Shown here piece by piece: positions 1 through 8,346 of a stretch of 64,000 bases of DNA. The notes below the pieces were generated by a model. The model saw only the letters and a program-made list of their open reading frames with translations. It searched no databases and was not told the origin of the DNA. Positions within the stretch are counted from its first letter, which is position 1, and each line of letters opens with the position of its first letter. The stretch is from JADLCB01 sp964398315 (GTDB lineage: Bacteria; Planctomycetota; Phycisphaerae; Tepidisphaerales; Tepidisphaeraceae), in NCBI GenBank assembly GCA_964398315.1, contig CAYNMV010000007.1, forward strand, positions 37,898 to 101,897, in the 5' to 3' direction. Position numbers and translations under genes: made by a program.

Positions 1-567
1 CCGCGCGGTGCCGAAGCCAAGCCGGACGGCCGCCCGCGATTCTTCCGGCGAGACCGCGATAATCCGGCTGGTGCGCAGCGCCAGCCCCAGTTCAATGCCG
101 AGATACATCAGCCATTTCCAGCGCGGCAGGCACGGGTCCATCATGATCAGCCCGTGCAGCGTGTAAAATGCAGCGGCATCGGTCCCCAGCGCAGCCAGCC
201 GCGCCATCGCGCCGCCCTTGGAACTGTGACCGTGGATGATGTCGAACGGGCCGTGCTCGCGGGCATAGCGCCGCAGCGCCCGCAGCGCCCGCAGGTCGCG
301 TGGATGGGGGGCGGCGGTCATCTCGATGACCGCGCGTCCGGCCTCGGGAATTGCGGCCAGGCGATCAAGAAAGCGCTGATCGACGCGATGGGTTGAGTAG
401 ACCACATGCGCATCATGGCCGCGCGCGATCAGCCCCTCGGCCAGGTCGAGCACGTGCCGGCCGGTGCCGGCTCCCGCGCACTCGACCACCAGCAGCACGC
501 GCAGGCGCCGTTCCGGCCGGGTGGGCTGCGTTGAACGCGATGAAGATGGAGCGATCAACTGCTTCAT
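1..567 (-). CDS. Glycosyltransferase family 4, N-terminal part (gene runs off the left edge)
   Basis: The reverse strand is open from an ATG at 567 to the window edge, 189 codons without a stop. The product begins with a basic 20-residue lead, then a Rossmann-type segment with VLLVVECAGAGTGRHVLDLA around residues 24-43, which fits the donor/acceptor N-terminal half of GT-B enzymes. HGHSSKGG and TLHGLIMMDP further on are also typical of GT4 proteins. The start overlaps the stop of the upstream GT4 gene as ATGA, so translation is probably coupled. It is the last visible gene of the exopolysaccharide operon and presumably adds a sugar to the lipid-linked repeat unit in the cytoplasm. The C-terminal nucleotide-sugar domain lies outside the window, so donor and acceptor cannot be guessed. 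Confidence 0.8.
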   Translation of the reverse strand, partial: MKQLIAPSSSRSTQPTRPERRLRVLLVVECAGAGTGRHVLDLAEGLIARGHDAHVVYSTHRVDQRFLDRLAAIPEAGRAVIEMTAAPHPRDLRALRALRRYAREHGPFDIIHGHSSKGGAMARLAALGTDAAAFYTLHGLIMMDPCLPRWKWLMYLGIELGLALRTSRIIAVSPEESRAAVRLGFGTAR

Positions 568-1904
568 GATGCCAATGCCCGTACAGGGGTCAGCGATGAA
601 TCAGCCAGCGCATCCACCGCCGCGGGGGCGGGCGGTTTGGCAAGCCCGGCAGGCAAAAGGCTCGGCCTTGCTCCCTGCCCCACAGGCGCGAGGGGCGCCA
701 GCCGGATCGGCTCCGCGGGCGCATCCGCCATGTGGGTCGTACGGTTTTGTCCGGTCAGCAGCCGCAGGTAAAGCGCTTCGTAGCGCCGGGTGACGGCATC
801 CAGGTCGAAGCGCTCACGAACCCGCCGGCGGGCGCGCTGGCCGAGCTGATGTCGCTGCTCCATCGGCAGGGCCAGCATTTTATTCCATGCCGCCGCCAGG
901 GCCGCCGGGTCGCCGGGCGGGACGACCTGGCCGGTGTCGCCGACGATCAGCGCTGAATCCCCCACATCCGTGGCGACGACCGGTGTGCCGCACGCCATCG
1001 CCTCGCCCAGCGTCAGCGGGAAAGCCTCGCTGATGGACGATGAGGCCAGCAGGTCGAGTGCGGCGTGAATGCGCGGCACATCACGGCGTGGCCCCAGCAG
1101 GTGCACACGCGACCCCAGCCCCAACTCGCGTACCAGCGCCATCAGTTCGGGATTGTCGGCCGTCACACCCGCCCCGCAGAGGACAAAGTGCACATCCCGC
1201 ATACTTGCAGCGGCGGATGGCTCATTGACCAGCAGGGCGGCTGCGCGGAGGAAGGTGGCGTGATCCTTGAACGGGTCCCAGCGCGCCACCAGCCCGATGA
1301 GCGGTGTTTGATCCGCCAGTCCCAGTTCACGCCGAACCGATACGCGGGCGGCAGCATCGGGGGCGAAGCGCCCGGTATCAAAGCCGTTCGGAATCACCTC
1401 GATCCGGCTGCCATCAAATCCGCGGGCCGTGTAGCAGCGCGCTGAATGCTCGCTGCAGCAGATGATTCCCGCCGGCATCCAGCGCGAAAGCCTGGCGCAG
1501 GCATCCACGGTCATCTGCGTTGAACGTTTGGCCACGCCGGGAATGTGCTCCGAGTGATGAATGCCCCATACCACCTTCATCCGCCCGGCCATCCGCGCTG
1601 CGACCGAGCCGATCAGGTTGGAGTGGTCCATCCACGTCTGCACCACCTGCGGCCGCTGACGGCGCAGGTGAGTGGCCAGCTTCAGCACCTTGCGCGGGTC
1701 GGGCAGGCCGCTTTTCATTCCGATCACCTCGATCGGGATGCCCGCCCGCATCACCGGCCCGGCCACGCTCATGTCATCGATGAGCGCAACCACACTGGGG
1801 GCGAACCGATCGGCGTCGGTGCGCAGCAGCAGGTTTACCAGCATCGCCTCAGCGCCGCCGAACTCGAAGCTGTTGATGATGTGGATGATCCGAATCCTGC
1901 TCAT
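564..1904 (-). CDS. Glycosyltransferase family 4
   Basis: This 446-residue protein is a full-length GT-B glycosyltransferase. The N-terminal domain opens with IRIIHIINSFEFGGAEAML, the glycine-rich acceptor-domain loop seen in GT4 enzymes. The C-terminal domain carries LIGLVARWDPFKDH and, near residue 300, SEAFPLTLGEAMACGTPVV, whose two glutamates seven residues apart form the E-x7-E donor-binding motif. The last 50 residues are a proline/alanine-rich tail that the family does not need. It overlaps both neighbours by ATGA, which places it firmly in the exopolysaccharide operon. The likely role is addition of one sugar during repeat-unit assembly at the inner face of the membrane; the sugar is unknown. 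Confidence 0.9.
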   Translation of the reverse strand: MSRIRIIHIINSFEFGGAEAMLVNLLLRTDADRFAPSVVALIDDMSVAGPVMRAGIPIEVIGMKSGLPDPRKVLKLATHLRRQRPQVVQTWMDHSNLIGSVAARMAGRMKVVWGIHHSEHIPGVAKRSTQMTVDACARLSRWMPAGIICCSEHSARCYTARGFDGSRIEVIPNGFDTGRFAPDAAARVSVRRELGLADQTPLIGLVARWDPFKDHATFLRAAALLVNEPSAAASMRDVHFVLCGAGVTADNPELMALVRELGLGSRVHLLGPRRDVPRIHAALDLLASSSISEAFPLTLGEAMACGTPVVATDVGDSALIVGDTGQVVPPGDPAALAAAWNKMLALPMEQRHQLGQRARRRVRERFDLDAVTRRYEALYLRLLTGQNRTTHMADAPAEPIRLAPLAPVGQGARPSLLPAGLAKPPAPAAVDALADSSLTPVRALAS

Positions 1905-2974
1905 GCAGCGGCCTCCACGCCCGCATTGCGGCGACGGCGCACCAGCATCACGCCCGCAAACGCCAGCGCTGACAGCGCTGCCGGCTCGGGCACCGTCAAC
2001 CGGCCCAGGCTGTCGGTGGCAAACGCCGGAACATCGGCCGCGTAGCCCAGCGGCTCCTTGCCGTACATGTCTGTCAGGGTTCGCAGCAGGTTGTAGTGGT
2101 TGTAGGCGATGTCATTGACGCCCGGCACGAAGAGGTTGGCGCTGCCGTTGACCAGCATCGTGATCGCGTCCTTCTCCAATCCCGCCGTCGATTGCTCCTC
2201 ATCCTGCGTGATAATCAGCAGGCTGTTGTTGGCCTTGGCCCACTGGAGGTAGGGATCGATGAACTCCTCCAGCCATTCATCGGCCCATTGGCGGAGCATG
2301 TCGTTGTCTTCCTCATCCACTGAGCCGGCCCACGGCCAGCCGCTGTTGCGGCCGTGCGTGTTGTGCAGGTTGTTGGGGATGATGTAGGAGAGCGTGGGCA
2401 GGTCGCTGAAGTCGTTATCGGCCGCGATCGCCTTGAATGCCTCAAAGGTCTTATTTACCGCGGGATTCTCATCGGGAGTGCTTCCCGAGAGCGTGGTGAA
2501 CATCGCCATCGGGTTGAGATTGCGCGTGTAGGCATCGGGATAGACACCGTCGCTGCCGGTTTCGGCCTGCGAGCCATCATAGGGAAGGCTTTCGGAGAAC
2601 CCGGCGAAATCAGCGCCAAAGCGCGTGGCCAGGGTGGGCCGGCCTGTCACCGTCACCGCATAGGAGTTGCCCGCGTAGCCGTCGTAGGTGCCGGCATAGA
2701 GCGCCATCGAGTTAAGCATCGATGAGCCGGTGGTCACGCCGTGGGCGTTGGTATAGACCAGGCTCGAGGCGGCGAGATTCGTCACATAGGGCATGACGTA
2801 TCCCGGATCGCCGTTGTGCCAGGTCTTGCCGATCACTTCCGAGAAGCGATCCTGCAGGATCACCACGACAACTTTGTCCGGCTGGACAATCGAAGCATCG
2901 GCGCTGCGGCTATCCACGGCAACGGCGCCTGCCACCAGGCAGGCGCTGACCAACATGCGGTTCATGAGAGACAT
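1901..2974 (-). CDS. PEP-CTERM-anchored phosphoesterase family protein
   Basis: The 357-residue product has an N-terminal signal peptide (about residues 1-28, ending SRSADAS), a body resembling the phosphoesterase/acid phosphatase family (PF04185 type), and a C-terminal sorting signal VPEPAALSALAFAGVML followed by RRRR. Body motifs are KVVVVILQDRFSEV near the start, TLSYIIPNNLHNTHG in the middle and LLIITQDEEQS near residue 250, matching the family's late TWDE-like metal-binding strand. The protein is therefore exported and probably processed by an exosortase. PEP-CTERM proteins are known to co-occur with exopolysaccharide clusters, and this gene overlaps the next GT4 gene by ATGA, so a role at the cell surface with the polymer is plausible. 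The substrate is unknown. Confidence 0.75.
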   Translation of the reverse strand: MSLMNRMLVSACLVAGAVAVDSRSADASIVQPDKVVVVILQDRFSEVIGKTWHNGDPGYVMPYVTNLAASSLVYTNAHGVTTGSSMLNSMALYAGTYDGYAGNSYAVTVTGRPTLATRFGADFAGFSESLPYDGSQAETGSDGVYPDAYTRNLNPMAMFTTLSGSTPDENPAVNKTFEAFKAIAADNDFSDLPTLSYIIPNNLHNTHGRNSGWPWAGSVDEEDNDMLRQWADEWLEEFIDPYLQWAKANNSLLIITQDEEQSTAGLEKDAITMLVNGSANLFVPGVNDIAYNHYNLLRTLTDMYGKEPLGYAADVPAFATDSLGRLTVPEPAALSALAFAGVMLVRRRRNAGVEAAA

Positions 2975-3003
2975 TCCGGCTCCTTATGCGGGGGGTGTTA
3001 GAC

Positions 3004-4416
3004 TCATTGTCTGTTTCGTTTCAGTGCCCGCCTCAGTGGCCTGGCGATGCGCGAGAGAGCGGGCAAGGGATCGGTCCATCGGAAATAGGCGAAAGTGTGG
3101 CGGTGCATCACGCTGCGCAGCCACTGACGATAAGTGATCAGGCCCATCTGCCGCAGTTCCCTGCACGCCCGCAGGTCGCGCAGCGGATCCCACATCCGCA
3201 TGCCGCGGCGATAATTCGACAGCGGCGGGCTGGGGCGGTTGGTGATCCGGTTGTAAACGAACTGGGCCAGCGGAAAGCCACTGGCGCTGACCAGGGCATT
3301 GGATGCGACGAAGCGGGCATTGCATTCGATCAGCTTGTACTGCCCATCCCGCTCATCCAGCTTGAATTCCACATTGGCCAGCCCGCGCATGCCCGCCTGG
3401 TCGAGCAGGCGGTTGGCCGGGGCGATCAACTCGGGAATCCAGTCGGTAATGTGGTAGCACGCCGCCCCCATGCCGGTGGGATAGCGGCGGATCACGCGCT
3501 TGGTGTAGTGGAACAGCGGCGTGCCCGCTTCATCCAGGTAGGTGAAATAGCTGCACAGCTTGTCATCGCCGCCGGGGATCTGTTCCACCAGCATCATTTC
3601 CAGGCCGGCGCCGGCCGCCGTGTCCCAGGCGCTCAGCAACTGCTGTTCGTTCTCAGCGATGAGGAATTTCCGGCCAAAGTGGGCGTCGAACAGGTGCGAG
3701 AGCCGCGGCTTGACGATCAGCGGATAGACCAGTTCGTGGCGGATGGCCTCGATCTCCTGGCGCGACTGCACCGACCACCACTTGGGCGTGTTTACACCGG
3801 CCGCGCCGGCCAGTTCGTAGGTGCGCTGCTTGTCCAGCAGTAATTTCTGCGCTTCGGGCACCGCCAAATCCAGGTGGTAGCGATGTCGCAGCGCATCACG
3901 GTGCGTGGCCAGCACTTCCAGGGCCGCATCGCTGCATCCCAGCAGCACCGCCCCGGCCAGGTGGGCCGCCTCATCACTCAGCAGGAATCGCGCCCAGGCG
4001 GCCTCCATGTTCGTGCCGGGATCGACGTCGATCCACTGCACATGGCGCGAATAGCGCACGCTGCTGTCGTTGTCGCCCAGGGCGTAAACGCGCACCCCCA
4101 TGGCCGACAGGTCGCGCGCCACCGACAGGGCATTGGCCTCACCATCCATCACGATGGCCGGCGGCAGAAACTCGGGCCCCGGCGGCAGGGACTGGCCCCG
4201 CGCCTGGCGCCGTCGATGCGGCGCCAGGCGCGCAAAGCCTGTTCGGACCACTCCATGGTGCCGGCCGAACCAGAAGACCAGCAGAAGCAGCATCGCCCCC
4301 ATCACGGTGGCATACAGGCGCGACTGGTACAGATCGCCCAGCCGCAGATATGCCAACCCGAGTACGGCGGTTGTGCAACTCATTACGCTGCTGCTTTCTC
4401 GAACACAAAACGCCAT
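3004..4416 (-). CDS. Membrane-tethered ATP-grasp ligase
   Basis: I chose the ATG at 4416 because GGAG lies 5 bases before it; an in-frame start at 4452 would overlap the upstream gene. The 470-residue protein has one hydrophobic segment near residues 25-45, then an ATP-grasp core. Visible features are a first domain (AIVMDGEANALSVARDLSAMG), a phosphate-loop strand YPLIVKPRLSHLF with the usual lysine, and a late metal-binding strand GLANVEFKLDERDGQYKLIE followed by CNARF, matching the E...E-x-N pattern. This resembles the carbamoyl-phosphate synthase/D-aspartate ligase branch. ATP-grasp enzymes join a carboxylate to an amine or thiol through an acyl phosphate. In this operon it could attach an amino acid or similar acid to a sugar, but that is inference. 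Confidence 0.75.
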   Translation of the reverse strand: MAFCVRESSSVMSCTTAVLGLAYLRLGDLYQSRLYATVMGAMLLLLVFWFGRHHGVVRTGFARLAPHRRRQARGQSLPPGPEFLPPAIVMDGEANALSVARDLSAMGVRVYALGDNDSSVRYSRHVQWIDVDPGTNMEAAWARFLLSDEAAHLAGAVLLGCSDAALEVLATHRDALRHRYHLDLAVPEAQKLLLDKQRTYELAGAAGVNTPKWWSVQSRQEIEAIRHELVYPLIVKPRLSHLFDAHFGRKFLIAENEQQLLSAWDTAAGAGLEMMLVEQIPGGDDKLCSYFTYLDEAGTPLFHYTKRVIRRYPTGMGAACYHITDWIPELIAPANRLLDQAGMRGLANVEFKLDERDGQYKLIECNARFVASNALVSASGFPLAQFVYNRITNRPSPPLSNYRRGMRMWDPLRDLRACRELRQMGLITYRQWLRSVMHRHTFAYFRWTDPLPALSRIARPLRRALKRNRQ

Positions 4417-4432
4417 TGCAACTCCAGGCGGA

Positions 4433-5416
4433 TCACGCCTCCACCAGGTCAATCACACCGCGCCTTGCCATCCGGCGGACACCCGCCAGCGTGGTAGCGC
4501 GATCGGTCTGCTCGCTGGCAGCGCGGGCCAGCTGGTCTACCGTCTGCTTGCCGTCGATCGATCGCAGGAATGCCCATTCATGCTCATCCAGCGTGAAGTG
4601 CTTCTCGCCGAACAGCACCACGCCGGGCACTTCCTGCCAGTAGCGATCAAAATGCCGGTGGAAGTAGTCCACCCGCCGGCCGATCAGCGGTACCAGTGCC
4701 GCCAGCGCGTCATCGCCCAGCTCGGCATTGGCCTTGCTTTGAGCACTGATGCGCGGGGTTTCGGGGTCCTCGCCCAGTGGATCGCAGTTCAGGGCGTTGA
4801 CCTTGAAGTAGAGCATCGTCGTCAGCGCGGGATTGGCACGCAGGTGCCAGGTGCTGTGCCCGCGGAACATGATCACATCCCCGGCCTCGTCCTTGATCTC
4901 AACGCGGCGACAGCTCTTCAGCCGTGGCTCGGGCCAGCGGTCGGTTGACAGCGCCGTGCGCAGCAGCGATGAGGCGTTGAAGGGATTGACCTCCAGCTCA
5001 TCATGCGGGTAGAGCACCAGGGTCGAGCCTTCCTTCACATGCACCGACAGCCCCACCGAAATCTGCGAGGCGAAGCGGTCCTTGTGGGCATTGGGTTCAG
5101 GGGCGGCATCGGCCTCGTACGCCTTGACATGCCGTTCGGAAAGAACGATGTCCCTGGCCGGCAGCCCGGTCACCGCGCCGACGGCATCGCGCAGTTCGTT
5201 GGCGTAGTCGGCCCCATCGGGGAACTCGTACATCGCCTGCTGCTTGTCGCCGATGGCGAACTCCTTCATGACCCGAGTCTTCATGTTGTGTTCGACCTGG
5301 GCCTTCATCTTCTCGAAGAACTCGGGTGTCACACCCTGCTTGATGTGCACCCATCCTTCGCGGGCGAAGTGTTCGGCATAATCGGCCGGGTTGAAGCGGA
5401 ACATTTTCTGCGACAC
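4433..5416 (-). CDS. Fe(II)/2-oxoglutarate-type dioxygenase with C-terminal helical domain
   Basis: The start is taken as GTG at 5416 because AAAGGAGG lies 7 bases upstream; the in-frame ATG at 5404 is too far from it. The 327-residue product looks like a phytanoyl-CoA-dioxygenase-like double-stranded beta-helix enzyme. AHKDRF gives the H-x-D iron ligands, and GHSTWHLRANPALTTMLYF supplies the distal histidine and an arginine suited to 2-oxoglutarate. The C-terminal 50 residues (HEWAFLRSIDGKQTVDQLA) look like a small PqqD-like or winged-helix module. Such enzymes hydroxylate or otherwise oxidise carbon centres. The gene sits between two ATP-grasp ligases and overlaps the upstream one by 88 bp, so it probably acts on the same small molecule. 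The substrate cannot be read from sequence. Confidence 0.7.
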   Translation of the reverse strand: MSQKMFRFNPADYAEHFAREGWVHIKQGVTPEFFEKMKAQVEHNMKTRVMKEFAIGDKQQAMYEFPDGADYANELRDAVGAVTGLPARDIVLSERHVKAYEADAAPEPNAHKDRFASQISVGLSVHVKEGSTLVLYPHDELEVNPFNASSLLRTALSTDRWPEPRLKSCRRVEIKDEAGDVIMFRGHSTWHLRANPALTTMLYFKVNALNCDPLGEDPETPRISAQSKANAELGDDALAALVPLIGRRVDYFHRHFDRYWQEVPGVVLFGEKHFTLDEHEWAFLRSIDGKQTVDQLARAASEQTDRATTLAGVRRMARRGVIDLVEA

Positions 5417-6576
5417 GGTGCTGCCTCCTTTGAACAGAGGGTGAAATTGCCGGATGGCTGACCACCCGCCGAACCGCCGGCGGATGGTTGCAGGAGCGCG
5501 CCCAGCAGATGGGTCGCGGCGGGGAACGTCCCGTCCTGCTTGTGATAGTGGTAATAGAGATTGGGTGTCCCGTTGACCTCCAGGATCACGCCGCCCGATT
5601 CGGCCAGCGGGATGGTGGGATCGGTGGTGACGATATCGATGCCCGCGAAGCGGATCCCCACGGCCTGCGTCGCCGCGGCTCCGGCTACGACGATGGAACG
5701 GCACAACAGGTGCGTGACGGTGGCATTGTCCGCGCCGCCGTTTTCGTTGACGACCGTTTTGAGTGTTACCGTACGTCCCGCCGCCGGCACCGACCGCAGC
5801 GTCAATCCCTGCTTGGCCAGGGTGCGCCGCATGTCCATGTCGATGCTGAGCAGGGTCTGTGACAGACCGGTGCCTGCCTTCTCGCGCTGCTCGTTGAGGC
5901 GGTGGACCAGTTGCAGGATCGTGCTTCGGCCATCGCCGACGATGCTCGGCAGCCGGCGGACATAGGCATCGAGCAACTGGCCGTCGAGGTAGAGCAGGCG
6001 GTAGTTGTCGCCGGTGATCTGCTGCTCGATCATCAGTTCATCGGCATAGCACGCTGCCGCCGCGGCCGCACGGCAGAGCTGGTTGACGGTGCGGATGCCG
6101 GTGGTGATCCCCCGGCCGCCGCCGGTACCGTTGGCCGGCTTGACGACGCAGTCCGTGCCCAGTTCGCCCAGGAAGGCGATCGCCGGCGACAGGTCATCCA
6201 GTGAGAAGACTGCGTGCCGGGGCACGGGGATACCGCGCTCGCTCAACAGCCGGTGGGTCAGCGGTTTGTCATGCGCTACCCGCAGCGTAACCGGATCATC
6301 AACGGCCGAGACGTTGTCCACGACGCGCGTGCGCACGCCGTTGAGCGTAATCTGGCTGATACCCGCCCCCAGCATCTCCCATTGCGCGCCCAGTTCGGCG
6401 GCGGTGTCACGCCACAGGCGTTCATGGAAGGCGTCGTGGGCCTTACCCACCGCGCGGCGGCGCGGGTTGCGATAGCGCAGGAATGCCCGGCCCATCGCCA
6501 GGAAGTGCAGGCCCCGCAGGGCGAGTTTGTTGTTGAGCAATGACACGACAAACGTCTCCGTCTGATCCGCGGCCAC
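5329..6576 (-). CDS. ATP-grasp ligase of the cyanophycin synthetase/RimK type
   Basis: The 415-residue protein has an ATP-grasp fold: a lead domain, PVTLRVAHDKPLTHRLLSE before the lid, DCVVKPANGTGGGRGITTG as the lysine- and glycine-rich ATP loop near residue 150, DELMIEQQITGDNYRLLYLD for the adenine-binding strand, and GIDIVTTDPTIPLAESGGVI then LEVNGTPNLYYHY as the metal-binding end. GDNYR and EVNGTPNL are typical of the cyanophycin-synthetase/GshB-like branch, which activates a carboxylate and couples it to an amine. The last 30 or so residues lie inside the next gene in another frame and look non-domain. This overlap may be real or may hide a small indel. It is the second ligase of the operon. 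Confidence 0.75.
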   Translation of the reverse strand: MAADQTETFVVSLLNNKLALRGLHFLAMGRAFLRYRNPRRRAVGKAHDAFHERLWRDTAAELGAQWEMLGAGISQITLNGVRTRVVDNVSAVDDPVTLRVAHDKPLTHRLLSERGIPVPRHAVFSLDDLSPAIAFLGELGTDCVVKPANGTGGGRGITTGIRTVNQLCRAAAAAACYADELMIEQQITGDNYRLLYLDGQLLDAYVRRLPSIVGDGRSTILQLVHRLNEQREKAGTGLSQTLLSIDMDMRRTLAKQGLTLRSVPAAGRTVTLKTVVNENGGADNATVTHLLCRSIVVAGAAATQAVGIRFAGIDIVTTDPTIPLAESGGVILEVNGTPNLYYHYHKQDGTFPAATHLLGALLQPSAGGSAGGQPSGNFTLCSKEAAPCRRKCSASTRPIMPNTSPAKDGCTSSRV

Positions 6577-6603
6577 AGGGCCGCGGGCAGGTAGCGCGAT
6601 TCT

Positions 6604-7386
6604 TTACAGCGGCGCTGCGGCGGGGTGCGTGGGGGTGGATTGCGGGGTCGCCGCCGCAGGGCTTTCGCCGCGCACCACCGGGCAACCCAGTTCGGTGAGG
6701 ATGTTGTCCACCCACGCGTTGGAGAAATTGCCGCGCTTGACGCCTTCGAGATAGGCCGCCTGGTTGGCAGCATGCTCCTGGAGCCGCTGCAGCAGTTCGG
6801 GCGCGAGCAACTGCGGGATGACAACCACACCCGCGGCATCGCCCACGATGATGTCGCCGGGATTGACCACGACGCCGCCGCAGCAGATCGGGAAGTTGAT
6901 CTCACCGGGGCCGCGATGCAGCGGGCCGATGGGGGTGGTTCCCTTGGCGAAGACGGGGAAATCGCCCAGCGCCTGGATGTCAGGCAGGTCGCGCACGTAG
7001 CCGTCGATCACGAAGCCACGGCAGCCGCGATGGCGGGCCTTGGTGGAGATCAGATCGCCCAGCACGGCGTTCATGTTCGAGCCGCCGGCATCGACGATGA
7101 TGATGTCGCCCGGCTCGAGGATATCCAGCGCCTTGTGGACCATCAGGTTGTCGCCGGGGAAGACCTTGACCGTCAGCGCCGGGCCACAGATGGTGTGCTC
7201 CGGCGCCGTCAGCAGGCGGATATCCGGCGCCACCGCGTACAGGCGATTGAGCTGGTCGGAGATATCCGGTGTGGCAAAAGCGCGGAAGGCCTCCATGAGC
7301 TGGGGATCCGGCCGGGTGAAGTTCATCTTCACGCGAAAGCCGGGACCGGGATGCAGGTGCGCTGAACGGGGCTTGTTACTGGTCAT
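6604..7386 (-). CDS. RraA-like protein (4-hydroxy-4-methyl-2-oxoglutarate aldolase family)
   Basis: The 260-residue product matches the RraA/HMG-aldolase fold. It has ATPDISDQLNRL near the start, GPALTVKVFPGDNLMVHKAL, IIIVDAGGSNMNAVLGDLIS and GFVIDGYVRDLPDIQAL, where G..R.D is the conserved oxyanion and metal-binding loop of the aldolase-type members. It ends with PGDIIVGDAAGVVVIP. Such proteins cleave or decarboxylate 4-hydroxy-2-oxo acids, or act as regulators of RNase E; context favours an enzyme here. The start has AAGGA 7 bases upstream. A hydroxyacid-type dehydrogenase, a dioxygenase and two ligases flank it, which suggests supply or recycling of a small carboxylic acid for polymer decoration. 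Confidence 0.8.
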   Translation of the reverse strand: MTSNKPRSAHLHPGPGFRVKMNFTRPDPQLMEAFRAFATPDISDQLNRLYAVAPDIRLLTAPEHTICGPALTVKVFPGDNLMVHKALDILEPGDIIIVDAGGSNMNAVLGDLISTKARHRGCRGFVIDGYVRDLPDIQALGDFPVFAKGTTPIGPLHRGPGEINFPICCGGVVVNPGDIIVGDAAGVVVIPQLLAPELLQRLQEHAANQAAYLEGVKRGNFSNAWVDNILTELGCPVVRGESPAAATPQSTPTHPAAAPL

Positions 7387-7398
7387 GGCGGTTCCTTG

Positions 7399-8346
7399 CT
7401 AGGGGGAGTGCTCATCCCCGGTGGTTTGCGGGCATGGGCAAACCGCCCATGCACTGTGTTCCAGGGGCACCGGCGCCGTGCCGATGCCGTGCAGCAGTTG
7501 TTGGCTGTCGAGACGTTCAATCAGCGATTCAATCGATTCGGTGGGCTGGTAAGCGATCCCAGCGAGCTGTTCATGCAGCTCGCGCACAGCGCTCAGGATC
7601 GGCGGTTGCAGACCCGCGGCCTCGGCGGTGGCCTGCAATTCGCTCATCTCACCAGCACGACGGCCGGCGTGCTGGGCGTAGGTCGGGAGCATGCGGTCGA
7701 TGACCAGCATCAGGCCGGGATAAATCTCGCGCGTGGTGTGGAGCATCGCCTCCAGCATGTCGTGCCGGCGGGCCAGCAGGGCCAGTTCGGCAAACAGCCC
7801 GCACAGGCCCTTGGACAGTCCGGCGAGCAGCATCTTCATGGCCGATGCTGCACCCACCTGCTCTCCCAGCACGCGCACGCGGGCCGCGCCTTCAAACAAG
7901 CCCGCCACCTGGCCGGCTCGGGGGCCGCTGAGAAAGACCGTGCCGCTGCTGGTCAGGTTCCTGGCCAGGCCGTTGATGGCGCCATCGACATACTGCCGGC
8001 CTATGCGCCCGGCGAGTGATTGGCTCAGCTCCGGGCTGATCGAGTTGAAATCAACATAGATCGCATTGGCCGGCGCCAGATCGATCCGGCGGGCGTAGTC
8101 AGCGGCCACCGACTCGGCGGCGGTGGGCGGAACGAGGCTCAGCACCACGTCTGATTGCCGTACCACTTCATCCATCGATGCCAGCAACTCGATCCCCATG
8201 GCCTGGCAGCGCGCAGCGGTGCGGGCGCTGCGCCCGGCCAGAGTGCTGATGATGCGCACGCCACGGTCGCGCAGCACGGCTGCCACCGCCGTGCCCATCT
8301 CGCCGGCGTAGAGCAGACCCACAGTTGGATGTGTGGTGATGGTCAT
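7399..8346 (-). CDS. NAD(P)-binding dehydrogenase of the 6-phosphogluconate/3-hydroxyisobutyrate type
   Basis: I use the ATG at 8346, which overlaps the upstream stop as ATGA; an in-frame ATG lies four codons earlier. The 315-residue protein has an N-terminal Rossmann fold, VGLLYAGEMGTAVAAVLRDRG, a slightly altered GxGxMG loop, then DVVLSLVPPTAAES and a C-terminal helical domain of the DUF1932-like kind (ASAMKMLLAGLSKGLCGLFAE, with the lysine at the usual catalytic position). Members oxidise or reduce beta-hydroxyacids. Its position directly before the RraA-like gene in the transcript suggests both work on the same hydroxyacid or oxoacid. The first glycine of the dinucleotide loop is replaced by L-Y-A-G, so cofactor use should be treated as likely rather than certain. 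Confidence 0.75.
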   Translation of the reverse strand: MTITTHPTVGLLYAGEMGTAVAAVLRDRGVRIISTLAGRSARTAARCQAMGIELLASMDEVVRQSDVVLSLVPPTAAESVAADYARRIDLAPANAIYVDFNSISPELSQSLAGRIGRQYVDGAINGLARNLTSSGTVFLSGPRAGQVAGLFEGAARVRVLGEQVGAASAMKMLLAGLSKGLCGLFAELALLARRHDMLEAMLHTTREIYPGLMLVIDRMLPTYAQHAGRRAGEMSELQATAEAAGLQPPILSAVRELHEQLAGIAYQPTESIESLIERLDSQQLLHGIGTAPVPLEHSAWAVCPCPQTTGDEHSP

